From Fragilaria crotonensis (taxonomy: Eukaryota > Bacillariophyta > Fragilariophyceae > Fragilariales > Fragilariaceae): a stretch of 64,000 bases of DNA. The stretch is taken from positions 558,001 to 622,000 of the forward strand of contig JAKSYS010000001.1 in assembly GCA_022925895.1 (NCBI GenBank), given 5' to 3'. Shown one piece after another: positions 45,733-55,966 of the stretch. The notes under the pieces were generated by a model that did no database searches, was not told the origin of the DNA, and saw only the letters and a list, made by a program, of their open reading frames with translations. Each line of letters opens with the position of its first letter. Within the stretch, counting starts at the first letter, position 1. Made by a program: the position numbers and the translations under genes.

Positions 45733-45765
45733 GAGTTGAGGCATAACACCTACATGCCTCAACTC
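45733..45765. repeat. Hairpin in the 3' region of the retroelement
   Basis: Perfect 12-bp stem GAGTTGAGGCAT / ATGCCTCAACTC with a 9-nt loop, 450 bp after the recombinase stop. It could mark the 3' processing region or part of the terminal repeat system. A second, imperfect palindrome (GGCGGTCCTAACTTA ... CCACCGCC) follows at about 45830-45868. Confidence 0.6.
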
Positions 45766-45910
45766 ATGAGACATATCAATGATGAATGCACTCTAGTACA
45801 GGATTAAGCAACCTGGTACTAGATGCTGTTGGCGGTCCTAACTTATTAAGTTACATGAGACCACCGCCTAGTGTTTGTACTGATTACTGGAAGTCTCGCT
45901 ACTGGAATCC

Positions 45911-46028
45911 GGGTATCGATTTGTTGTTTCGCAATATTATCGAAAAACAGAGCTCCACAAAAATGGCGTCTTTTTAGAGAATTTTTGAGTTGTCCGGAGG
46001 ATTTTCGAGTTGTCCTTCTGGATCACTT
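45911..46028. mobile_element. Foldback element FB3, right fragment
   Basis: Starts GGGTATCGATTTGTTG exactly where the FB2 arm continues after AAACAGC, and includes AGAGCTCCACAAAAATGGCG and GTTGTCCGGAGGATTTTC from the interior. It ends near GGATCACTTC, truncated, followed by unit 2 sequence. Confidence 0.8.
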
Positions 46029-46117
46029 CACCTAATTACGGCTCACGGCGCGAGGCAGTCTTCTTGTACATACTGTACAGATATCCTCTATCAAAACGCA
46101 GCGTCTGCGGTCTGTCC

Positions 46118-46455
46118 CCATCAGCATACCTCCAATTTACAATAAGATTCTTCATCGCGGGCTCGTCATCCCCCTCTTTGTGTATTGTCGATTCTACGTT
46201 TGGCCATTTGTTGTGTGGCGATCGGCCATGTTTGAATCCAAGGAATGGTTGCAACAAATGGAATCGACACTCTTTCCTGGCATTTATCGTGCCATGATGT
46301 ATGTCTTTACAGGCCTGACGGTCATTCTGTTGGGATTGAATCTTGTTCTCTTTCGACGACTTGTGAATCATCCTCATTTGCAACGTGTCTACCGCAATCA
46401 TCATGATAATGACAATGACTACAACAATATCAATAAGAAGATGGTCGTCCAATGA
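46118..46455 (+). pseudogene. Duplicated 3' end of the TLC-domain gene
   Basis: Nearly identical to 31464-31799: it encodes CRFYVWPFVVWRSAMFESK and the rest of the last 91 residues, with the same stop region but a different last tripeptide. The upstream 480 codons are missing, so it cannot make the full protein. It marks the left breakpoint of the segmental duplication. Confidence 0.85.
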
Positions 46456-46669
46456 TCTGATAAGAACAAAACAACTATGAATGCGATTATGAATGACCGT
46501 CATGTTCAGCATCTTGATGACACTGCATCCATAACGATGTATCCTAATGGTCGACAAACAGCGCAAAGCCGCATGGGCAAAATAAGATTGATCACCATCC
46601 ATATCTCTCTATTTGCACCATGTTCTCCTGTGGTACTACTGTACTAGTGAGCACGCTCTGGCCACAGTT

Positions 46670-47170
46670 TAACGGACCTTGGTTTGGATGCATGGGATGG
46701 TATTTGCAGCGGGTCCCGCCTGGAACCAGAGGGGCTACAACCTCGAATGATGCTTGGTCGTGATCAGGGAGGTTTTCCCTTTCGTGAATGGTCCGCGCGG
46801 CGAATCATGCAGTGCTATTTCACGTTCTTCTTGAATCGAAGGTTAATTGTCTGCAACATTCAATCGTTGCATGGTGCACGCCCGAACAGGGTTCTGTTTG
46901 GAACGTTGCTGCATCGTACCTTGGTTGCGGAAGGCCTATCGGACGAGACGAGCTGGAGCCTGCCAGCATCTCATTTTGTCATGTCTTGTAAGCTTCTGCA
47001 AGGCAGTTTCTCGCAGGTCTGTTGGTTCTTGCCCGAGACAGTTGTGATTTAGAAAATGAACATCGCTACGGCTGTTGAACTGTTGCACTATTGCGTACCG
47101 GAGTGGTGGATTGGACCATCGCCACAACTGCTTCATCAACAACATGCCATCATCTGCAAGCACGTCGTGA
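46670..47170 (+). pseudogene. Decayed TRIC-like gene, copy 2
   Basis: Plus-strand match to the 3' half of 54233-55403: TTGGATGCATGGGATGG, then CCCGAACAGGGTTCTGTTTG, GTTGCTGCATCGTACC and TCTTGCCCGAGACAGTTGTG. Exon 1 is mostly gone and the frame is broken. A 122-codon ORF at 46684-47052 mixes frames of the old gene and is not thought to be functional. Confidence 0.65.
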
Positions 47171-47425
47171 TGTTGTCAGTGTCACTCCATCAGTAACAGC
47201 TGTGTCACTCCATCAGTAACAGCTGTCAATATCATTGCATGTCATTGTCAACAAACAATTGCAACGATGGACAAATGATAATGATGTGACCGCAAGGGCA
47301 CAAAGGTCAAGAAGGCGCCACGGCGAAGGTGAATCTACCTTATTTGTTAGTGTCTACTCTGTGCACCGATAGAGCCGTGCAGACCCTTTTGTTTGCTCTG
47401 GAGTTGAAGGAGCGCCATTGTTAGT

Positions 47426-48255
47426 TCATAGAATGCCTTGATGCTTAATGAACGGGCGCAAAGAACCATCCACCGTATGCATGGTAGCATCTGACGGAGT
47501 CGCAACACTCTCATCCATCATGAGACAACCCTGTTGTGCCAATGTCAGCATCGCCATCATGCCCGGAGCTGTAAGGTCCCGGAGCACTGTTGTGAATGTG
47601 CCAAAAGTTGTAGTGTCGAGTAGAGTCTGGTTGCCCGAATGAAGAACATTGCCAATCACGTTGAACGCTTCGTTTCTCTCTTGACGGTCTCTATCTCGCC
47701 TAGTAAGATAGGTCAACGAAGAAAGCAATGACATCCGCTGAACTTCATTGATGCAACTCCACATGGCATGGAAGCTCGCTTCTTGTTCGTCTAAGGCAAG
47801 TGACAAATGGAAAGGTGAGATTAGGACACGGTGAACCCACCCATCTGGCGTCAACAGAACAACTCACTAGAAATGTGCTTCATTTTTCAGTTACAGAAGT
47901 TTAAAAATGTGAGCTGAGCGGACTAATGGCAACTGGAAAATGGAAGACCATCCACGATCTGAAGTTTCAGTTTCAAAACCACGATATCGTGATCTCCCCA
48001 CTAACGTCCGGTCGGATCGATGCATGCTTTCCATACCCATATGCCATCCTGCCCAGTCCAACCCTTCGAGATCCTCTCTTTCCTGTCATTGGTGCTGCGT
48101 CTTACCTTCTTTCTTATTCCCTTGATATCCCGATTGGAAGCCTTGATGGTTGCGTACGAAGATACAGACGCAACTGACACATTGGAACTTGGTCGATTCG
48201 TCCTCATTGTTTTGTTGGCACCCTGACTATTGTCCGATGATGTGGACTTCATCAT
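47426..48255 (-). CDS. Unrecognised three-exon family protein, copy 2 (short tail)
   Basis: The exons are the complement of 48106-48255, 47868-47877 (10 nt) and 47426-47790, giving 174 residues; introns are 228 and 77 bp. It begins MMKSTSSDNSQGANKT like copy 1. The microexon encodes HIS plus the first base of the next codon; the last exon reads NEQEASFHAMWSCINEVQRM, then DRQERNEAFNVIGNVLHSGN and VLRDLTAPGMMAML. The C-terminal tail after SDATMHTV is about 70 residues shorter than in copy 1 because the sequences part there, so this copy may be truncated by the duplication breakpoint or a deletion. Function unknown. Confidence 0.6.
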
Positions 48256-48969
48256 TCAGAAAATTGTAAGTCCTCTAAAAATTGTATTGCTGCCAGGCAT
48301 GGATGGGTCTGTGGGAGTTGTCGCCAAATCGTTTTGTTGTGCTCTGGAGTACGAGTGGATGTAGTACTGCAGTAGTTGTCCAAACCAAATCGGAGTGTTT
48401 GGCATATGTACTAGCGTAGTAGTAATAGAACTCCTGGGTGCGACTTCGGAGTAAAGTTGTGATAGAATACTCGGAGCTCGGAGTATACTGTACCTGGTAC
48501 TCAGAGTACTTCAAAACTCCAAACAAATAGGAGTCAACACTGCATCTATCACAGCGGCTCCCGTGCAGCGAAGTACATGTACAGTGTACATATCTGGAGG
48601 ATAGAACACTTCACAAACTTGATTACAAGTACTAGTACCCTGGTACCAGAATCATGCACGTTCGAAGTCCGCCAGATCCCGATGTGTGCAGGGAGAACCA
48701 GCTGTAGTATAAGTACTTTGAGTATTCATAACTATCAAGCGACACGTCCCGACCAGGACGGTGGTATTGACTTGGTTTCGTTGTCAGTTTTGGAAGCCTC
48801 GTCGAGCGACAGAACGAAGGCGATGTGGCATAGTCATTCGTTTGTACTAATCGGAACAGGTGCCGACGAAGGCGTGAACTATGTATACGACTCTAGTAGA
48901 GTAGCCGATGTAAAATGCATGTATGGATTAAAAAATAGTCCAAATTCGGTAGCTGATGTTCATGGCTGA

Positions 48970-50512
48970 GGCTCGTTCCTAACAGAACGAACGCTTCGCA
49001 AGTTTCGCAAGCTTCACAAGGATTTGAGCCGGAAAAAATATTCTCCTTTTTCATGACACGTCACTGACAACGCATACCACAAGTCTCCATTCCTATCAAC
49101 CATTTTTGTTTCGCAAGGTTTGCAATTTCGCAAATTTCCCAAATTAATTCCGCGTGGAAGTTCCATACGACGAGTATCTGGTTGAAAAGAATTGTGTAAC
49201 GATTGTTGTTCTGTGGATGCCACCTTTTTCTTCCACCTGCTGCTGTGTCTGTGCTTCCATTGTTACAATTAGGCCGCATCTTAACCAGGCACACAACGCA
49301 GACACACAGAGAATTTTTCCATGTGTATTGCGAATTTGCCCACTGATACACATGTAAAAACAAAGTCATTTCCGGGTCTAAGCTTGTGTAGTTACACATC
49401 TTTGTTCACACATCACACGAAAACCCCCTTTTTGTGTGTTGTGTGAACAAAGTTGTGTAACACACAAGTCCCCTTTTCTACATTAGGGGTACTATTTCGA
49501 GATATTTCTGACATCAAAACTATACAGTACACAGTACATGCTACTCTGGAGTGCTACAGTATCAATCTGACAATAAAAATAAGTACAGTAAGTAAATGCA
49601 TCGTCCGCGTCGTGATGACGCTATCGTCATCATCATCGCCATCGTCATCGCCATTGATGATCGACGAATGCAAAGCAGCAGTCGCTGCTCATCTACATTG
49701 AGGATACCGATAGTGAGTATGCATTTTTGATGCATGCTCAGTGTGATGGCCGAAGACGACGATGGTGAAGACACGATGAAGGTGGCAACGCCATCACGCA
49801 CAGAACGACGATGAGCATGTATTCGGAGTTCGGAGTACTATTTACTATGTACCACTACTCGCGTTCTCCAGTACTCGAGTACAGTACTCGGAGTACATTA
49901 TTTGAAATACAGCCAATCCTCTACGGGTATTTATACAGTAGTAGTGTATGCGTTATCATTTCGTACAGTATTACAGTAAAAGATGTGTGTTCACGTCAAG
50001 TGTGTTCTCGAAAAAGCTGGAAACACACAGGTTAAGGACTGAGGCCACGCTACTGCTCAACGGCCCTCAACGGTCGGTGATAAATGCGGGAAATATTTTA
50101 GCAAAACAAGTGTGTCCGGGGATTTGTGTCTGGTTAGGGTCCGGCCTTATATAATACCTTGACAGCACAGGCCGGTTACAATTGAGAAGAACTTATTTCT
50201 GGCGCCGCTGGAGTATGGACTGCATAGGAAAATCTACGTATTGCGTTACTTTCGTGCGAATGATAGTGGGAGTACGTAGGAAAATCTACGTATGCGCTTC
50301 GATTATCTTGCGCTTCACAAAATGGTGCTCATAACCGGCACAATCGACAAACCTCGGTTGGTGAAGGTTATGAGCACCATTTTGTGAAGCGCAACTATGA
50401 ATTTTGGAGGAAAGTGCTTCACAAGGTTTTTGTGGGTTTTTTTGTGACGTCAAAACACGGATTTGCGAAACGCTTGCTCTTCGCAAGGATTTTCGCATGA
50501 TAGGAACGACCC
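48970..50512. mobile_element. Non-coding TIR element in unit 2 (1543 bp)
   Basis: Termini are GGCTCGTTCCTAACA at the left and the complement of GGGTCGTTCCTATCA at the right. A 3-bp target duplication TGA lies at 48967-48969 and 50513-50515. Units 1 and 3 continue without it (GGCTGTTGAAG at about 35745 and 53720). Subterminal TTCGCAAG and GCTTCACAAGG words recur at both ends. The interior has two strong hairpins (49391-49466 and 50310-50392), a 17-bp direct repeat TAGGAAAATCTACGTAT at about 50226 and 50277, and a CATCATCGCCATCG run near 49630. No transposase ORF. Confidence 0.75.
50310..50392. repeat. Perfect 27-bp inverted repeat
   Basis: The left arm 50310-50336 starts GCGCTTCACAAAATGG, and the right arm 50366-50392 is its exact reverse complement, with a 29-nt loop. 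It lies inside the TIR element near its right end. Confidence 0.9.
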
Positions 50513-50839
50513 TGATGAAATGCAATGGCTTTTACGGATTGTCACGTCTGTGTCATACGTCGATACACATAGATTTTGGATTTCACAATTCTCTTTACCT
50601 GTTAGTAGAAAAACACGTGGGAACAATACTGTACAACTGTACGATACACAGCGAGTTGAAAGTAATCCATATATACACTTGATTCTATGCATACATACTT
50701 CCTTGCTTAAGAGGAGTCGCATCTACCCGCCAATAAAATGGCTCACAGCGCGAGGCAGTCTTCTTATGTACGTATGCTACCATAATGCAGCGTCTGCTGG
50801 GGTCTGCGGGTGCAATAGCTGCTGTAGTAATGTTGTCAC

Positions 50840-51090
50840 AGCAATGTCAAGCGGCAGCTTCGGTGTGATGGGCGGAATGACTGTTCCGCGTCGACCATGC
50901 CACTCAGTCCAAAGAATTGCGGCAATGGAACTACCTCTATTGTGGGACCAAATTGAAGGCGAGGCAACCACCAACAGACCAAAGTGAAGGAGGCATCTAC
51001 TGAGCACAATTTTAGTTTCGAACTTCTGCTGATTATCAGTTGGGTCCACTTTACTGCCGGAATTTGCACATTGACTCTCTCGTGTCATAC
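50840..51090 (+). pseudogene. Decayed TRIC-like gene tail, copy 3
   Basis: GCGGCAATGGAACTACCTCT, TGTGGGACCAAATTGAAGGC and GACCAAAGTGAAGGAG match 55319-55400 of the intact gene and its 3'UTR (TTGAACTTCTGCCGA region). Only the tail remains. Confidence 0.6.
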
Positions 51091-51120
51091 TCCACGTATC
51101 GAACCTAAATAATCACGTTC

Positions 51121-51240
51121 GGACTGTACCAATGGATCAATGCGAAGGGGTGGATCACGACCGTGTCGCGTCCTAGGAATGGAGGTCAGTGGAAGGGCAT
51201 CACATGTGGCGGCGACGCAACATCCTCGACGCAATTGATC
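51121..51240 (+). pseudogene. Fragment of an LRR protein gene (N-terminal cap)
   Basis: Reads with gaps like the cap of the gene at 62862: W-x-N-A-K-G-W-I-T, then GGQWKGITCGGDA, corresponding to DAEGWSTM and CQWKGITCG. No continuous frame. A second, parallel fragment is at 55780. The following 900 bases (51250-52120) match 56130-57120 at low identity and hold no intact gene. Confidence 0.5.
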
Positions 51241-52143
51241 GCATCATATGCACATGGCTTGTTCCTCAATGATCGGTCGTGAGTCCACTATCAAGCGGGC
51301 AGCTCAACCCTCGGAGCAGCAGCTGAAAGAGTGAGACTTTGATGCTTTTCAAAGGACATGAAACAGGAATGTCGACGCTTGAATCAAACAAACAGTTTTT
51401 GGGGGCCTCGAAATGCAGTTCTGTGCAACGTCCGCATCTTGCGATGATCTGTCGCTGGAACGTCGGCTCTAAAAGCCTCGGTGGAGATGACACTATGAGG
51501 ATGAATGGCGAACAGTGGGAGTGCAGTTGCAGTCGTCGCAGCGCAAATAGTCAAGGTTGATGGCGAATCCGACAGGGTGCAGGCAAACGCACTCTTGTCG
51601 TTTCAATTTCTGAAACGCTCGATGGATTCCGCTCGATTGCGTCGACGGATGTCAAAGTGCTGAGCGATGAAGATTTGGATTGCTCGACTTTATAGTTTCA
51701 ATTATCGGTATACCTCCTGTCTTGTTCTCCACGACCTCAATCTTCTAATCGAGCACATCTTGCACTGCTATCTTCCAGTTGGAACTAACAATGAATGATG
51801 AGCCGTGCCCGGTTCCTGACTTAATACAACAGATTCGTTTCATTCAACTTGATCATTCTTTCAATCCACTCGGAATCACGAGTCGTCTCCATCGGGAGGG
51901 ATCCAATCGAGGCGGCCCTCGAACAGATTACATCATCACTCTGCAAGGCACTTGCAAGATAATGCATCGTCAACACGTAAGTTTTCATTTTTATGTTTAA
52001 TTCTACTTTGTCTGTTGCTTCCTTGTTTGATTCTTTGCGTTCACTTGATGCTCGAATGCCCGCCATAAAATCATGACGAACCCCCTCCGCTCCTCCTTCT
52101 TGTAGACACAAACATGATCGACTTTCCCTGAATCACTCCCTGT

Positions 52144-53238
52144 TCAGGATGAAGAGTCGTGGCCTGGCCCTCCGGACTCTTCGGAGACACTTTCAATGGT
52201 GCTGCTGGCGGTGGTTTCGGTCAAGGCCGATACGTTTCCCTCCATGCTGGGACCTTCCTGCACCACTTGCCGCTGCATCGCAGCGTAAGTTTCAGTGTCA
52301 GTTGTAAAAGATGAATCACTGTGCGACGTTTCTGCTGGCCATTGCGTGGAATCAGTGTCAATGGTAAAAATTGAATTACTGTGAGATGTTTCTGCTGGCC
52401 ATTCCGTGGAAGCATTGCTGCCAATGGAACTCAAGTCTGCAGAAGCCGTATTGTCCAACATACTGGTGTCGGCCAGTGTCTGCATCGCTCTCATGCCCGG
52501 AACTGTCAGGCTGCGTAGGACCGTCATGAACGCGGCAGCAGGGTCATTCGGGTCTTCAGACTGATTTCCCATGCGAAGGACGTAGTCGATCAAACTCAAC
52601 AGATCATTCCTCTCTTGTTGGACTATACCTCTCCTGCGGAGCATTCCCAAGTGAGTCGCCAATGTCATCCTTTGAGGTTGATTGATGCGACACCATATGG
52701 CAAAGAAGGATGCTTCTTCTGCTTCTGAAGCAATTGACGATGGAAAACATGAGAATAAGTGACGGTGAGCCCGTCTGGTTGAAATTTCGAACCCACCCGT
52801 CCAGCATGAAGAGAACAAACTCACCTGTAATGTGCTTCATTGTACATATAACAGGAAATTTTGAATTGTGAGGGGACAATTGGCCTGGAAATTGAGATTA
52901 CAGCCCACGATTTCAGTTTCAAAGTGAATTATCGTGACTTCCCCGCCAACAGACAACAGTCCATGGATTTACCGATGCGTAAGTTTCATACCCACTTCAT
53001 CAACGCCCACTCTGCCCTTCTATACCCTCTCGTCCCTGCCATTGGCGCTGCATCTTACCTTTCGTTTTCCCTTGACATCTCGATTGGAAGCCTTTACTGT
53101 TTTGTCCGACAAGACAGATGCAACTGACGAATTCGAACTCTGTCGATTCGATCTCATTGTGATGTCGGCACCCTGAATATTTACCAATGATGTGGTCTTG
53201 GTCGTCAAGAAAATTGTTGTGTCGTCATGTATTTCCAT
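52144..53238 (-). CDS. Unrecognised three-exon family protein, copy 3
   Basis: The exons are the complement of 53059-53238, 52825-52834 (10 nt) and 52144-52724, giving 256 residues; introns are 224 and 100 bp. The first exon has MEIHDDTTIFLTTKTT, then NRQSSNSSVASVLSDKTVKA and NRDVKGKRK. The microexon gives HIT; the last exon starts EAEEASFFAIWCRINQPQRM, then VQQERNDLLSLIDYVLRMGN and FMTVLRSLTVPGMRAM. The tail contains two copies of an 18-20 residue repeat (TQWPAETSHSDSSFTTDT-like). No known domain. An alternative two-exon model starting MKHIT (ATG 52838-52840) is also open; all three sister copies support the longer one. Confidence 0.65.
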
Positions 53239-54232
53239 TTGGTATGGATGGGTCTGTGGGAGTCGTCGCCGAATCATTGGGTTTCCGCAGTACTTGTAAA
53301 CCAAATGGGAGTCTTTAACATGTAGTAGCAATAGAACTGGGTACAACTCCCCAGTAGAGTAGAGAGTAGGAGTACTCGGAGCTAGGAGTGTACCTGGTAC
53401 GTTAAAACTCCAAGCGAATAGGAGTCAACACTGCTACGGCCGCCGCTCTTTAGCAGGAAGTTAAGTACGGAAAGGAAAAGGAAAAAAACTTTCACGACTT
53501 TGATTACCAGAATCATGCATGCGGGGAGGTCCAACTCTTGTACATTTCAAATGAAGCAACCTCAACAGGTCGGAGCCATTGACTCCCGTCTTTGGTTTTG
53601 GAAGGTGGATGACAATGTTGTAGTGATGTTTTGAAATCTGAACGAGTGCCGACAAGGAGTGCTCTTAAATTGTTCATGTATCACGTATATTAAAACATCC
53701 GATGCGCGATATTCGTGGCTGTTGAAGAACATGAAATTGTTCTTCAATTGTATCTATGCACGTTGATCTACATTTTTTTCCTTTTTCACGTACATGAACG
53801 TGTATCATATACCAGTTTATGCATGTGCGCGATGTTACGAGTTCGATTCATTACTGGTACTCTTTGTACTTGCTTCTACATTACGTCATGAGCTATCCGA
53901 CGCCGCTGAGTCATAACACGGTGCTCGGTTAGAAGTGATTCCACGCACCTGAATTGCTTCACGTTCGATCAGTATGATGAGGATATCGTGTGCTAAAGCA
54001 CTGAATACTTGATATACTGAGCGCTTGAAGTAGTCGAATGCCTGGCGAACACACTCCAAGCGTGATTCAATGAGTCTGCTACCAGTATGCCTGACACACC
54101 GCTTCCATTACTGTTTCCGCCTTTTCCAAGTTCTCATTCCAATCCTCTTCCCTCACTCTGCCTTCTGACCACTCTCTGGGGTCTCTGTGATAACTGTACC
54201 TTTCTGTTATTCTGCAATGCGCATACCGGAGC
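53239..54232. other. Spacer between family gene copy 3 and the intact TRIC-like gene
   Basis: Contains the diverged unit flank and the empty site for FB1 (AGT at 53622-53624). No gene is seen; the last 150 bases (TTCCGCCTTTTCC, CTCTTCCCTCACTC) are pyrimidine-rich, as in a promoter or an unseen upstream intron. Confidence 0.45.
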
Positions 54233-55403
54233 ATGCTTTTGGTGCACTATTATCAATACGTTTCAGCATTCTTGACTGCTGATTTTCCGTATGCGCTTCC
54301 CATTCTTGCATTCGCCCAATCCTTCCATGGAGCCATGCACGTTCGGACAGGAGTCAATCGGAACCTCACGCTGCATTGGATGAGTGCGTTACTCCTTACA
54401 GTGGTGTGTGGCAATGGTGGATCAATTGTGACGCCTACGGGAATGGGACAGTCCACGACCATATTAACCGATGATTTTGTCATTTCATGCTGCACGTTGT
54501 CCTTCCTCATGGTCCAGTACATTCCACTTGTTGTTCGGTTGGGCCAGTCTGTACCAGCAATGTTCCTTCTTACGATACTTACGCAGCTGTACAGGACGAA
54601 GTATACTATCAGGTACACGGCAGCTGCATTTCAACTCTTTACCAAGCAAAAGTTCTCGTCGTCCAGTCCCCATCCTCAAATTTACCCGATACCCATATTC
54701 GGCCCGTTGTTGTACGGAACTTTCTTTGGATGCATGGGAGGATGTTTGCAACGGGCTTTCCATTCTCGACTGGAACGAGAGGGATTACCTCGAACAATAC
54801 GAAATGGTACGTCGTCGCTCACTTGCTCCATTGTTCAATTGTGGAGTATGAAGCCTGTCGCTCAAACTCTTCTCTCTCACTCCGTCTCGGATAAAAGGTT
54901 TCCTTTCAGCTGCATTTTACCATTTCATGGTGCATGATCGATCTGGGCCCGTTGGAACATTGCTTCGTCGCACCTTTCTTGTGAAAGGTTTGTCCGACTT
55001 GCACGACGAGGAGACGGAAATCATCCATTTCACCACTCTTGTCATTAGCACTTGTATGCTCCTGGACGGCGTTTTGCAGTTTCACTCATTCTTTCCCGAG
55101 ACAGTCGTGACAACCACAACCACCACCACTACGACCGTTGCGTGCCGGAATGGGGTCGTGATGGGACAGTCGCAACAACTGCTTCATCAACAACAACATG
55201 CCATCGTCCACAATTCCTCGGTTACCGACACCAAGACACACGTTGGCAATGTCGATGTCACTTCATCTGCATCTGCAACAGCTGCTGTAATTATTTCAAG
55301 CTGCAGCTGTGGTAGACGGAATTGCAACGATGGAACTACCTCTATAGTGGGACCAAAGCGAAAGCGAGGCAACCGCAGACGGACCAAGGTGAAGGAGACA
55401 TAA
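54233..55403 (+). CDS. TRIC-type cation channel-like membrane protein (intact copy)
   Basis: TRIC channels are trimeric intracellular cation channels of the ER that balance charge during calcium release. The exons are 54233-54806 and 54910-55403; the 103-bp intron (GTACGT...TCAG) joins TIRN to AAFYHFMVHD in frame, giving 355 residues. The helix pattern fits the family: PYALPILAFAQSFHGAM, LHWMSALLLTVVCGNGGSIV, FVISCCTLSFLMVQYIPLVV, a Gly-rich helix FGPLLYGTFFGCMGGCL, then IIHFTTLVISTCMLLDGVL. The basic charge and Gly-rich helices sit where TRIC pores do. The C-terminus is Thr- and Cys-rich and ends in a basic KRKRGNRRRTK. Three decayed relatives lie upstream. Identification is by topology and short motifs, without alignment. 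An extra 5' exon is possible. Confidence 0.55.
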
Positions 55404-55779
55404 TTTCAGCACGATTCGTTTTGAACTTCTGCCGACCGGTTGGGTCCGCCGGAATTTAGGGAATGGCTCTCTCATGGCATACTACACGTATCACCCCCAA
55501 CTTCAGCCTTTTCTGTCCAGTCCATTCCCAGCTACCGCGAAGGCTTGGTTCCGTTATCACGAACTGGAGTTTTCCAAGTCTCGGAATACGAGTACATGTT
55601 GATGTACTGTACGGAACATGTTCGCTGGTACTGGTAGCAATGATCGTCACGCTACCCCATGACCCATGATGAATAACCAGTAAATGTCAGACCCGAGCTG
55701 CTGTTGCAAGTATTCTCCTCAAGCAACGCCACGTTGTCAGGTCGTCGCGTCCCTGGTTTCTGGTGAACAGCCTACAACA
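55404..55779. other. Spacer after the TRIC-like gene
   Basis: 3' flank homologous to about 51000-51120 in unit 3 (GGGTCCGCCGGAATT). No gene. Confidence 0.4.
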
Positions 55780-55966
55780 CGCAGGACGATTACATTCCTG
55801 ACCCAACATTCGCTACGCGTTGGCACTTCATTGTACTTTTGCACTTCCATCTCGTCGAGCGAAGAATGGATCGTTGCAGAGGGGTGGAGCATCATGACGC
55901 CCGTGGAACGTCAGTGGGAGGGTATTACATTCTGCGACAATATAGCATCCACGACTCGCCGCAATT
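55780..55966 (+). pseudogene. Fragment of an LRR protein gene (N-terminal cap), second
   Basis: Across frames it resembles QRYALALLYFxTS, then EEWIVAEGWSIMTP and ERQWEGITFCDN, the cap block preserved at 63540-63655. Frameshifts and a stop at 55966 break it. Confidence 0.55.

Larger units (their letters stand above)
37406..45910 (+). mobile_element. Tyrosine-recombinase retroelement (DIRS/Ngaro-like order), inserted in FB3
   Basis: 8505 bp bounded exactly by the two halves of foldback copy FB3. It encodes, in order, a gag-like protein, reverse transcriptase, RNase H and a tyrosine recombinase. The gag-RT-RH-YR order is that known for Ngaro-type elements; classical DIRS1 has the recombinase before RT. 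There is no integrase, no aspartic protease and no LTR. I see no target duplication, as expected if integration is by recombinase; TCC occurs at both ends. The 5' leader (37406-37859) and 3' region (45286-45910) are non-coding. Clear terminal repeats were not found by eye. Confidence 0.8.
31460..46033. repeat. Tandem segmental unit 1 (expanded by four insertions)
   Basis: The sequence from about 31460 to 34296 matches about 46115-48821, including the TLC 3' end, the decayed TRIC copy, the minus-strand family gene and the flank with GGAGTCAACACTGCATC. Beyond 34296 the match resumes at 35640-35798 and 37096-37205, outside the foldback insertions. With FB1, FB2, FB3 and the retroelement removed, the unit is about 3.2 kb. 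Confidence 0.8.
46034..50738. repeat. Tandem segmental unit 2
   Basis: Starts at GGCTCACGGCGCGAGGCAGT, also found at the head of unit 3 (50742). It contains the TLC tail fragment, a TRIC remnant, family gene copy 2 and a 1.54 kb TIR element. Without that element it is about 3.16 kb, matching the stripped length of unit 1. Confidence 0.8.
50739..53770. repeat. Tandem segmental unit 3 (more diverged)
   Basis: Begins with GGCTCACAGCGCGAGGCAGT and carries a TRIC tail remnant, LRR-gene debris and family gene copy 3, then a 5' flank with GGAGTCAACACTGCT (53421) matching the other units. It is free of insertions and so provides the empty sites for the elements in units 1 and 2. About 3.0 kb. Confidence 0.7.

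Noticed and set aside
52825-52840. MKHIT as the start of family copy 3 (two-exon model)
   Set aside because: Possible, but all three copies retain an upstream Ser-rich exon ending in phase 0 at a GTRAGA donor, and in copies 2 and 3 the ATG is directly followed by an AG that can act as acceptor.
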